DNA from: Bradyrhizobium jicamae
GTDB taxonomy: Bacteria; Pseudomonadota; Alphaproteobacteria; Rhizobiales; Xanthobacteraceae
Direction of reading: 5' to 3'
NCBI RefSeq assembly: GCF_018130215.1
Contig: NZ_JAFCKQ010000023.1
Span: 44,645-108,644, forward strand
Length of the DNA: 64,000 nucleotides
Shown here: positions 7,615-15,458 of the stretch, piece by piece
Position numbering within the stretch: the first letter of the stretch is position 1
Layout: every line of letters starts with the position of its first letter
The notes under the pieces: generated by a model
What the model saw: the letters and a program-made list of their open reading frames with translations, nothing else
Databases searched by the model: none
Told to the model about the DNA's origin: nothing
Program-made: the position numbers and the translations under genes

Positions 7615-9300
7615 TTACGCCGCGCGCACCTTCTGCAGGAACTCGTCGACTGCGTTGCGCAGCATGCCCGACTGGGTGTCGAGCTCGCGGGCGTTCGACA
7701 GCACGTCGCTCGCCGCGGTGCCGGTGGCGGCGGCGGCGGTGGTGACGCCGCCGATATGGGCCGAGATCTCGCTCGAGCCGGCAGCGACCTGCTGGATGTT
7801 GCGCGCGATCTCGCGCGTCGCATCGCCCTGCTGGTCGATCGCGGTCGAGATCGACGAGGTGATCTCGCTCATCTGCGCGATCGTCTCGGTGATGCCGCCA
7901 ATCGAGGTCACCGCCTCGCCGGTGGAGGCCTGCATCGCCGCGACCTGCGCCGAGATCTCCTCGGTCGCCTTTGCGGTCTGGTTGGCCAGCGCCTTCACCT
8001 CGGATGCGACCACCGCGAAGCCGCGCCCGGATTCGCCGGCGCGCGCCGCCTCGATGGTGGCGTTGAGCGCGAGCAGGTTGGTCTGCGCGGCGATCGAATG
8101 GATCAGCTTGACCACCTCGCCGATCTTCTCGGCGCCGGTGGAGAGCGCCTGCACGGTCGCGTTGGTGCGTTCGGCATCGGCCACCGCCTTGCTGGCGACC
8201 TCGCTCGAGCGCGCCACCTGGCGGGCGATCTCGGCCACCGATGAGGAGAGCTCCTCGGCCGCGGCGGCAACCGTGCCGACATTGTTGGAGGCGCTGTCGG
8301 AGGCCGCGCCGACCGTCGCGGCGCGCGCGCTGGCGTCGCTTGCGGTCGCGGTCATCGACTGCGCGGTGGTCTGCATGCCGGCGGCGGCGGAGGCGACCGA
8401 GCGGACGATGCCGTTCACGCTGCGCTCGAAATCGCTTGCGATGTTCTCCATCGCGCTGCGGCGCTCGGTGGTGGCGCGGGCCTGGGTTGCGGACTCGGCC
8501 TGCTCGAGATCGCGGATCTTCACTGCGTTGTCCTGGAAGACCTGTACCGTGGCGGCCATCGCGCCGACCTCGTCGCCGCGGCCGACGCCCGGAATTGCGC
8601 CGTCGAGCTTGCCGTCGGCGATGTCGCGCATGCGGGCGCCGAGCAGATTGAGCGGGCGGGAGATGCTGCGGCCGATCAGCCAGGCGACCGAGCCGGAGAT
8701 GATGCCGATGCCGAGGATGGCAAGGCCAAGCAGCCAGGCGATCGGCCGCATCTTTGCGTCGATGTCCTCGAGATAGGCGCCGGTGCCGAGATACATGTCG
8801 AAGCCGGGCACCGCGACGGCATAGCCGATCTTGCGGATCGGCGTCTCCTGGCCGGGCTTCACATATTCATAGAACAGCAGGATATCGCCATTGGCCTTGA
8901 CGCCGTTCATCAACTCCCAGGACAGCTTGCGGCCGTTGGTCACGACCTCCATCCGGTTGGTGCCGACCTGCTTCGGATCGGGCGCCATCAGGGTGGTGCC
9001 GTCATAGGACGTGCCGAAAATATAACCCGAGCCGTTGTCGTAGGTCATCGCGTTGGCGCGCTTGCCGAGCTCGGCGAGCGCCGCCTCCTTGGTGATCTTT
9101 CCGGCGTCGACGTCCTTCTTCAGGCTCCCCGCGTAGTTCTTGACCATCTCGACCATCGCCTTGACCTGGTCGACGCGCGCATTCGTCATCTCGCGCTGGA
9201 TCAGATTGATCGCGAGGACGCCGGCGGCACACAGGCCAACGAGGGTCACCCCCACCAAGATGCCGAGCTTGGGGGTAATCTTCAGATTTGACAGCTTCAC
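7615..9300 (-). CDS. Methyl-accepting chemotaxis protein with a single Cache domain
   Basis: This is a 561-residue chemoreceptor. A transmembrane helix at about 13-33 is followed by a periplasmic single-Cache (sCache_2) domain (NGSGYIFGTSYDGTTLMAPDP, then PGFDMYLGTGAYLEDIDA). A second helix near 165-185, a HAMP segment and a long coiled-coil signalling domain follow. The hairpin tip shows the conserved FAVVASEVKALANQ sequence that binds CheA/CheW. Cache domains of this type often sense small carboxylates. The start is a GTG at 9300 with GGAG 7 bases upstream; an upstream ATG at 9375 would add 25 unconserved residues and overlap a palindrome. Confidence 0.94.
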   Translation of the reverse strand: MKLSNLKITPKLGILVGVTLVGLCAAGVLAINLIQREMTNARVDQVKAMVEMVKNYAGSLKKDVDAGKITKEAALAELGKRANAMTYDNGSGYIFGTSYDGTTLMAPDPKQVGTNRMEVVTNGRKLSWELMNGVKANGDILLFYEYVKPGQETPIRKIGYAVAVPGFDMYLGTGAYLEDIDAKMRPIAWLLGLAILGIGIISGSVAWLIGRSISRPLNLLGARMRDIADGKLDGAIPGVGRGDEVGAMAATVQVFQDNAVKIRDLEQAESATQARATTERRSAMENIASDFERSVNGIVRSVASAAAGMQTTAQSMTATASDASARAATVGAASDSASNNVGTVAAAAEELSSSVAEIARQVARSSEVASKAVADAERTNATVQALSTGAEKIGEVVKLIHSIAAQTNLLALNATIEAARAGESGRGFAVVASEVKALANQTAKATEEISAQVAAMQASTGEAVTSIGGITETIAQMSEITSSISTAIDQQGDATREIARNIQQVAAGSSEISAHIGGVTTAAAATGTAASDVLSNARELDTQSGMLRNAVDEFLQKVRAA

Positions 9301-9370
9301 AGGGATCTCCGGACGAGGTGGGGACGCGGCGCGATAGGAGAATTTGATGACATTCAAGATTTTGATGACC

Positions 9371-9386
9371 CTCACGGTAACGTGAG
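9371..9386. promoter_or_regulatory. 16-bp inverted repeat upstream of the chemoreceptor
   Basis: CTCACG-GTAA-CGTGAG is an exact dyad 70 bp upstream of the chemoreceptor start codon. It could be an operator or a short mRNA hairpin. No regulator gene is adjacent. Confidence 0.4.
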
Positions 9387-9574
9387 ACCTTTACCCGATG
9401 GTTACGCTGGTTCCCCGTAGAAGCCCGGAGGATCAAGCGATGCACCAACCAGCGATTGTGGAGAGAGCAGCGCAGGTCGCGTAGAAGAATATGTGGCGGC
9501 GGGTTGAGCCCGGGCCGGAACAACAAGACTCGAACAGCAACAAACAAAAACAGAGCAAATATCGGGAGCAGCCA

Positions 9575-10618
9575 ATGGCGAAATTCAGAGTGGTCACACC
9601 GAAGGGCGCAAGCTTCACCGTCGCCGGCGGCGGCTACGACTATGAAAGGGAGGCGCTCGACCCTGTTGGCGCCGAGATCATCGAGGCGCCGGCCAACGAA
9701 GCCGAGTTCATCGCCGCCGCGAAGACGGCGGACGCGATCTACGCCAAGGGCATGCCGATCACGAAGACGATCATCGACGCGCTGGAGAACTGCAAGGTGA
9801 TTACGCTCGGCAGCGTCGGGGTCGACTCGGTCGACGTCAAGGCTGCGACCGCCCGCGGCATCCCCGTCACCAACATTCCCGACACCTTCATCGAGGAGGT
9901 CGCCGACCACGCCATGATGCTGCTGCTCGCAGGCTTCCGTCGCCTGGTCGAGCAGGACAAGATGGTGCGCAGCGGCCGCTGGGCCGAGGGCCGCCCGGCA
10001 CTCCTGAAGATCCCACGCCTGATGGGACAGACGCTCGGCTTCATCTCGTTCGGCCGGGTCGCGCGCGCGGTGGCGAAGCGCGCCGCCCCGTTCGGCCTGC
10101 GCATGATGGCCTACGATCCGTTCATCCAGGAAACGCTGATGTACGACCACGGCGTGATGCCGGCGACGCTGTCGGAGGTGCTGTCGCAATCGGATTTCGT
10201 CTCGATGCATGCCCCGGCGCGACCCGAAGTGCATCACATGCTGACCGAGAAGCATTTCCGTCAGATGAAAAAATCGGCTGTTTTCATCAACACCGGGCGC
10301 GGCGCCACTGTCGACGAGGAGGCGCTGATCAAGGCGCTGCAGGACGGCTGGATCGCGCATGCCGCGCTCGACGTGCTGGAAAAGGAACCACCATCGCACA
10401 ACAACCCGATGCTCGGGATGGACAATGTTACCTTGACCGCGCATGTCGCGTCGGCCTCGGCACGTTTCGACGAAGCGCGCAAGCGCCGGGTGGGCTACGA
10501 ATTGTCACTGGTGCTGCAAGGCATGTGGCCGGTAAGCTGCGTCAATCCTTCGGTGCTGCAATCCACCGCGCTGCGACGCTGGCAGCCGGTCAGCATGGAT
10601 CGCGGTCCGAACAGCTAG
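9575..10618 (+). CDS. D-2-hydroxyacid dehydrogenase-family protein (CtBP/PGDH-like)
   Basis: This is a 347-residue member of the NAD-dependent D-2-hydroxyacid dehydrogenase family. The substrate-binding segment has LGSVGVDSVDVKAATARGI, and the coenzyme domain ends with INTGRGATVDEEALIKAL. The C-terminal TAHVASASA carries the catalytic His position. Oddly, the usual GxGxxG dinucleotide motif reads S158-F-G160-R-V-A163, so two of three glycines are replaced. SD GGAG precedes the ATG at 9575. It lies directly upstream of an ABC importer and probably acts on the imported compound or its product, though the genes are separated by 150 bp. The substrate is unknown. Confidence 0.86.
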   Translation: MAKFRVVTPKGASFTVAGGGYDYEREALDPVGAEIIEAPANEAEFIAAAKTADAIYAKGMPITKTIIDALENCKVITLGSVGVDSVDVKAATARGIPVTNIPDTFIEEVADHAMMLLLAGFRRLVEQDKMVRSGRWAEGRPALLKIPRLMGQTLGFISFGRVARAVAKRAAPFGLRMMAYDPFIQETLMYDHGVMPATLSEVLSQSDFVSMHAPARPEVHHMLTEKHFRQMKKSAVFINTGRGATVDEEALIKALQDGWIAHAALDVLEKEPPSHNNPMLGMDNVTLTAHVASASARFDEARKRRVGYELSLVLQGMWPVSCVNPSVLQSTALRRWQPVSMDRGPNS

Positions 10619-10768
10619 GCGGCGCCTGCTTCACGAAGGGCTGGTACCGCATGCAATGGGGGGCCACGAACTTTCCTTAGCGCCGGGACCAATGCGACGC
10701 TTCACCGGCGGCCAACGCCGGGAAGAACAAGAACAATAGAACAAAAAAGAACAGGGAGAGCGAACGAC

Positions 10769-12115
10769 ATGACAACCGAGATCACGCGCCGTGACGCCTT
10801 GGCGCTTGGGGTTTCCGCGGCGGCGCTCGCCGCGACCGGGGCCAGCGCGCAGGATGCATCGAGGGTGAAGGCCACAGACGTCGCGGCGCCGTCGCTGCCG
10901 ATCGAAAAGGGCGCGAGCTTGCGCATGCTGCGCCCGGTGCGCTTCGTGCAGACCGATGAAGACGTGTTCCGCGCCAATGCCAAGAAGTTCACCGACAAGA
11001 CCGGCGTCGAGGTCAAGGTCGACTTCGTCGGCTGGGAGGACATCAACCAGCAGACGGCTGTGACTTCGAACTCCGGTGCCGGTCCGGATATCATCATCGG
11101 CTTCGGCGACGCGCCGCACATCTATGTCGACAAGCTGATCGACCTCACCGACGTTGCCGACTATCTCGGCAAGCGCTATGGCGGCTGGCTGGCGCTGGCG
11201 CAGACCTACGGCAAGCGCGCCAAGTCCAATACCTGGATCGGCCTGCCGTTCGGCGCGTCCGGCGGACCACTGGTCTACCGCAAGTCGCTGGTCAATGCGG
11301 CCGGCTTCGACCGGGTGCCGGATGACCATGCCGGCATCCTCGAACTGTGCAAGAAACTGAAGGCAGCCGGCAAGCCCGCAGGCTTCGCGCTCGGCAACGC
11401 GGTCGGCGACGGCAACGGCTTCGCCAGCTGGCTGCTGTGGTCGCACAATGCCGCCTTGCTCGATGAGGAAGGCAACATCACCATCAACAGCAAGGAGACG
11501 ATCGCGGCGCTGAAATACCTGAAGGAGCTGTATCCGACCTTCATCGCCGGCACGCCGTCCTGGAACGACGTCTCCAACAACCGCGCCTACTCGTCGCAGG
11601 AGATCGGCCTGACCGCCAATGGCGTCTCGCTGTACTTCTCGCTGAAGAACGATCCCGCCACCAAGGCGATCGCCGACGACACCGAGCACCAGTTCCTGCC
11701 CAAGGGCCTGGCTTCGACCTATCCGATGTCGGGCCTGACCCTGAACGCGATGGTCTTCAAGCACAGCCCCTACCCCAACGCCGCAAAGGCGTTCCTGCAG
11801 TTCATGCTGGAGAAGGAACAGTATGAGCCGTGGCTCAATGCCAACTCGGGGTACTGGGCGCAGCCGCTCGCGGCCTATGCCGACGCTGCGGTCTGGTCGG
11901 GCGACTCCAAGGTCGCGATCTTCAAGGACACCATGAAGAGCCCCTACTACAACGGCTACAAGGGACCGATCTCGACCGCGACCGGCGCCGTCAACGCCGA
12001 CTACGTGCTGGTGCAGATGTGCGCCTCGGTCGCCACCGACGCCGCGACGCCGGAGGCGGCCGCGGCCGAAGCGGAGCAGCGGGCGAAGCGGTACTTCCGG
12101 CGGCAACGCGGGTAA
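10769..12115 (+). CDS. ABC transporter extracellular solute-binding protein (sugar-type)
   Basis: This is a 448-residue periplasmic binding protein of the family 1 (maltose/glycerol-phosphate type) fold. The N-terminus has a twin-arginine signal (TRRDALALG, then an Ala-rich h-region ending SAQD), so it is probably exported folded by the Tat system. The middle contains GAGPDIIIGFGDAP and PFGASGGPLVYRKSLV, typical of this fold. It delivers its ligand to the two permeases encoded downstream. The ligand is unknown: the family covers oligosaccharides, polyols and glycerol phosphodiesters. A GGGAGAG Shine-Dalgarno sequence precedes the ATG. Confidence 0.92.
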   Translation: MTTEITRRDALALGVSAAALAATGASAQDASRVKATDVAAPSLPIEKGASLRMLRPVRFVQTDEDVFRANAKKFTDKTGVEVKVDFVGWEDINQQTAVTSNSGAGPDIIIGFGDAPHIYVDKLIDLTDVADYLGKRYGGWLALAQTYGKRAKSNTWIGLPFGASGGPLVYRKSLVNAAGFDRVPDDHAGILELCKKLKAAGKPAGFALGNAVGDGNGFASWLLWSHNAALLDEEGNITINSKETIAALKYLKELYPTFIAGTPSWNDVSNNRAYSSQEIGLTANGVSLYFSLKNDPATKAIADDTEHQFLPKGLASTYPMSGLTLNAMVFKHSPYPNAAKAFLQFMLEKEQYEPWLNANSGYWAQPLAAYADAAVWSGDSKVAIFKDTMKSPYYNGYKGPISTATGAVNADYVLVQMCASVATDAATPEAAAAEAEQRAKRYFRRQRG

Positions 12116-12140
12116 CGGCGGTCGGAACATTGAGACGCAG

Positions 12141-12214
12141 TCATTCCGGGGCGTCCGAAGGACGAACCCGGAATCTCGAGATTCCGGGTTCGATGCTGCA
12201 TCGCCCCGGAACGA
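12141..12214. repeat. Palindromic repeat inside the ABC operon
   Basis: A nested inverted repeat: outer arms CATTCCGGGGCG and CGCCCCGGAACG enclose an uninterrupted 28-bp palindrome at 12164-12191 centred on CTCGAG. It resembles REP elements of Bradyrhizobium, with a shorter relative at 35163. Placed between the binding protein and permease genes, it could stabilise the 5' message and lower permease expression. Confidence 0.75.
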
Positions 12215-12244
12215 CATTGGAAGTCAGACCGGGGCAAGGATCCG

Positions 12245-13201
12245 ATGTCCGTAACGACCCTCCCATCACGCACCCTGGCGCTCCGGCAGCAGGGCTGGAT
12301 CGCGCGCGTGTTCGACTACAAGCCGTTCCTGATCGTGATGTGCCTGACACCCGCGATCGGCCTGCTGCTGGTGTTCCTCACCTATCCGCTCGGACTCGGC
12401 ATCTGGCTCGCCTTCACCGACACCACGATCGGCCAGCGCGGCATCTATATCGGCCTTGAGAATTTCCAGTACCTGCTCAAGGACCAGCTGTGGTGGAACG
12501 CGGTGTTCTACTCGATCTTCTACACCGCGGTCGCAACCTTCGGTAAATTCGCGCTCGGCTTCTGGCTGGCGCTGCTGCTCAACAACCATTTCCCGTTCAA
12601 GAGCCTGGTCCGCGCCATCGTGCTGCTACCGTGGATCGTGCCGACCGTGCTGTCGGCGCTGGCATTCTGGTGGATCTACGATCCGCAGTTCTCGATCATC
12701 TCCTATCTGCTGGTCGATGTGCTGCATTTGCGCTCGACCAATGTCGATTTCCTCGGCTCGCCCTGGCCTGCGCGGTTCTCGCTGATCGCGGCCAACATCT
12801 GGCGCGGCATCCCGTTCGTCGCGATCTCGCTGCTCGCGGGCCTGCAGACCATCTCGCCCTCGCTCTATGAGGCCGCGATGCTCGACGGCGCCACCGCCTG
12901 GCAACGCTTCCGCTACATCACGTTCCCGATGATGATGCCGATCCTGGCGATCGTAATGACCTTCTCGATCATCTTCACCTTCACCGACTTCCAGCTGGTC
13001 TATGCCATCACCCGCGGCGGCCCGGTCAACTCGACCCATTTGCTCGCGACACTGGCGTTCCAGCGTGGCATCGCCGGCGGCGAGCTCGGCGAGGGTGCTG
13101 CGATCGCGGTGTCGATGATCCCCTTCCTGGTGTTCGCGACGCTGTTCTCCTATTTCGGCCTCGCGCGCCGCAAATGGCAGCAGGGAGAAGCCAATGACTG
13201 A
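12245..13201 (+). CDS. Sugar-type ABC transporter permease, subunit 1
   Basis: This is a 318-residue inner-membrane permease (MalF/UgpA type) with six predicted helices after a cytoplasmic N-terminus. The EAA loop that contacts the ATPase is visible as EAAMLDGATAWQRFRYITFPMMMP near residues 210-235. It pairs with the next gene, which it overlaps by 8 bases, to form the import channel for the ligand of the binding protein upstream. No ATPase gene follows. Confidence 0.94.
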   Translation: MSVTTLPSRTLALRQQGWIARVFDYKPFLIVMCLTPAIGLLLVFLTYPLGLGIWLAFTDTTIGQRGIYIGLENFQYLLKDQLWWNAVFYSIFYTAVATFGKFALGFWLALLLNNHFPFKSLVRAIVLLPWIVPTVLSALAFWWIYDPQFSIISYLLVDVLHLRSTNVDFLGSPWPARFSLIAANIWRGIPFVAISLLAGLQTISPSLYEAAMLDGATAWQRFRYITFPMMMPILAIVMTFSIIFTFTDFQLVYAITRGGPVNSTHLLATLAFQRGIAGGELGEGAAIAVSMIPFLVFATLFSYFGLARRKWQQGEAND

Positions 13202-14090
13202 CGTAGCCGCGCAGTCCGGCAATGCCCGCAGCGCCACGCCCGACCCGATGGCGTGGGATTCCCGCGCCCGGCGCGTGGTGATGATCTATCTGCCGCTGGC
13301 CTGCTTCATCGTGATCCTGCTGTTCCCGTTCTACTGGATGACGATCACCTCGTTCAAACCGAACGCGGAGCTCCTGAATTACAAGGAGCACAATCCGTTC
13401 TGGATCACCTCGCCGACACTCGCGCATGTCAAGCACCTGCTGTTCGACACCGATTATCCGCGCTGGCTGAAGACGACGATGCTGGTCGCGATCGGCTCGA
13501 CCGTCCTGTCGCTGTTCGCCTCGACCCTCGCGGCCTACGCCATCGAGCGGCTGCGCTTCCGCGGCAGCCCCTATGTCGGCCTCGGCATCTACCTCGCCTA
13601 CCTGGTGCCGCCGTCGATCCTGTTCATTCCACTGGCGACCGTGATCGTGCAGTTCGGGCTGTTCGACTCGCCGCTGGCGCTGGTTCTGGTCTACCCGACC
13701 TTCCTGGTGCCGTTCTGTACCTGGCTCCTGATCGGCTATTTCAAATCGATTCCCTACGAGCTCGAGGAATGCGCGCTGGTCGACGGCGCGACCAGGCTGC
13801 AGATCCTGTGGCGGATCACGCTGCCGCTCGCGGTGCCCGGGCTGATCTCGGCCGGTATCTTCTCGTTCACGCTGTCCTGGAACGAATTCATCTATGCGCT
13901 CGCCTTCATCCAGAGCGGCGCCAACAAGACCGTACCGGTCGCGATCCTGACCGAGCTCATCACCGGCGACGTCTACCAGTGGGGCGCGCTGATGGCCGGC
14001 TCCCTGCTCGGCTCGCTGCCGGTCGCACTGTTCTATTCGCTGTTCGTCGACTACTACGTGTCGTCGCTGACCGGCGCGGTGAAGGAGTAA
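13194..14090 (+). CDS. Sugar-type ABC transporter permease, subunit 2
   Basis: This is a 298-residue permease of the MalG/UgpE type. Six hydrophobic segments begin around residue 24, and the EAA-like loop reads ECALVDGATRLQILWRITLPLAVPG. Its start codon lies inside the end of the preceding permease gene, so the two are translationally coupled. It is the last gene of the cluster, and a convergent gene starts its 3' end 20 bases later. A UgpC/MalK-type ATPase must come from another locus. Confidence 0.94.
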   Translation: MTDVAAQSGNARSATPDPMAWDSRARRVVMIYLPLACFIVILLFPFYWMTITSFKPNAELLNYKEHNPFWITSPTLAHVKHLLFDTDYPRWLKTTMLVAIGSTVLSLFASTLAAYAIERLRFRGSPYVGLGIYLAYLVPPSILFIPLATVIVQFGLFDSPLALVLVYPTFLVPFCTWLLIGYFKSIPYELEECALVDGATRLQILWRITLPLAVPGLISAGIFSFTLSWNEFIYALAFIQSGANKTVPVAILTELITGDVYQWGALMAGSLLGSLPVALFYSLFVDYYVSSLTGAVKE

Positions 14091-14110
14091 CGAAACTCGT
14101 CATCCCTCCG

Positions 14111-14446
14111 TCACGCCGCGGTCGTCTTCCCCCGCTCGGTGATCAGCACCTCGAAACCCTCGAATTTGGGATGACCGAGATAGAGGCTGCCTCCGGTTTC
14201 GTTGCCGGCACGGGAATGCGCGCGGCGGAATGATTCCGACCTGGTCCATGCTTCGAATGCCGGCCTGTCGGCCCACACCGTATGCGTCGCATAGAGCGTG
14301 TGGTCCTCTGCCTCTGGCCCCTTCACCAGATGAAATTCGATGAAGCCCGGCGTGTCGCCGAGATAGGATTCCCTTGTGTTCCAGACCGTCTCGAACGCCT
14401 GCTCCGAGCCCTTCTTCACCTGAAACCTGTTCATTGCGATGAACAT
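14111..14446 (-). CDS. ABM-domain protein (antibiotic biosynthesis monooxygenase fold)
   Basis: This is a 111-residue protein of the dimeric ferredoxin-like ABM/IsdG class, with MFIAMNRFQVKKGSEQAFE at the N-terminus and PGFIEFHLVKGPE, HTLYATHTVWADRPAFEAWT in the core. Some members degrade heme or oxidise small aromatics without a cofactor; others have no known activity. The start at 14446 has GAGGAG about 8 bases upstream. It is convergent with the ABC cluster and lies downstream of the crotonase gene with a 92-bp gap. Confidence 0.86.
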   Translation of the reverse strand: MFIAMNRFQVKKGSEQAFETVWNTRESYLGDTPGFIEFHLVKGPEAEDHTLYATHTVWADRPAFEAWTRSESFRRAHSRAGNETGGSLYLGHPKFEGFEVLITERGKTTAA

Positions 14447-14538
14447 GAAAGCATTCTCCTCTTCTCGGCGGATATTCCGGATGCCACCGGTCGGCCTCGT
14501 TGATAGCACGACCTGTCCAGCGGCGTTTCAGGCAGCCA

Positions 14539-15375
14539 TCACCCCTTCTTCGTCCGGTAATCCCCGAACGTCGTGTCGCGCTGGTCGAGCTGGGCCTTCA
14601 CGCTGCCGCCGTCACGGCGAAAGCCCGCCATGTAGGCCTTGCTCGCCTCCGTCGTGAAGGCCAGCGCCTGGATCTCGGTGCCGGCGCGCATCGCAGCCCG
14701 CGCACCCATGATCTCCATCGCGCGATGCACGCTGCGCTTGTTGAGCTGCTGCAACTCGACCGGCACCTTGGCAGCGCGCTCCGCGAAGTCGAGTGTGTTT
14801 GCCTCCAGCTCGGCCAATGGAAACGATCGGGTCGCATATCCCCATTCGGCGGCTTCGCGGCCGGACATCGCATCCCCCGTCAGCATCAGCTCCATGGCGC
14901 GGCGCATGCCGACCAGCCAGGGGTGATACTGCATGTCGGGCGGGCTCATCAGCCGCACCGGCGGATAGCCGATCTGGGCATCGTCGGCGACATAGACGAC
15001 GTCGCAGGCGGTTGCGAGCTCGGTGCCGCCGGCGAGACAATAGCCGTGCACCTGCGCGATCACGGGCTTTGCGAGATCCCAGATCGAGAACCAGCCTTCG
15101 ACCACGTGACGCGACCATTGGCCGGGGCCGGAGGCCGAATGATAGGGCTGGTCGACGCGATTGTCGGCGGATAGATCATAGCCCGCCGAAAAGCAGGGTC
15201 CCGCACCACGCACGATCGAGATCGAGACATCCGGATCGCGGTCAGCCTGCTCGAGCACCTCGAAGATCTCGCCGCGAAGCCGGTTGTTGAGCGCGTTGCG
15301 CTTCTCCGGCCGGTTCAGCGTGATACGCCGGACGCGCGGGCGAGGATCGTCGACGATGATGTGCTGATAGGTCAT
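14539..15375 (-). CDS. Crotonase-family protein (enoyl-CoA hydratase-like)
   Basis: This is a 278-residue crotonase-fold protein. The N-terminal NRPEKRNALNNRLR and the CFSAGYDLSADN oxyanion region are typical, and the first catalytic Glu is present (E119 in LAGGTELATACD). The second catalytic Glu is replaced by Pro139 within IGYPPVRLM, so standard hydration of enoyl-CoA is unlikely. Other crotonase reactions (isomerase, thioesterase, decarboxylase) remain possible. The protein probably acts on a CoA thioester in the cytoplasm. The acidic-to-Pro change is conserved in no sequence I can check here. Confidence 0.88.
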   Translation of the reverse strand: MTYQHIIVDDPRPRVRRITLNRPEKRNALNNRLRGEIFEVLEQADRDPDVSISIVRGAGPCFSAGYDLSADNRVDQPYHSASGPGQWSRHVVEGWFSIWDLAKPVIAQVHGYCLAGGTELATACDVVYVADDAQIGYPPVRLMSPPDMQYHPWLVGMRRAMELMLTGDAMSGREAAEWGYATRSFPLAELEANTLDFAERAAKVPVELQQLNKRSVHRAMEIMGARAAMRAGTEIQALAFTTEASKAYMAGFRRDGGSVKAQLDQRDTTFGDYRTKKG

Positions 15376-15458
15376 GGTTCCTCCCGATCTCCGGCTCTGT
15401 TGTCCTTGGCAAATTGTTGCCCGAGATCGGGAGGGTTGTCATCGGCCGTGAACGCAGA

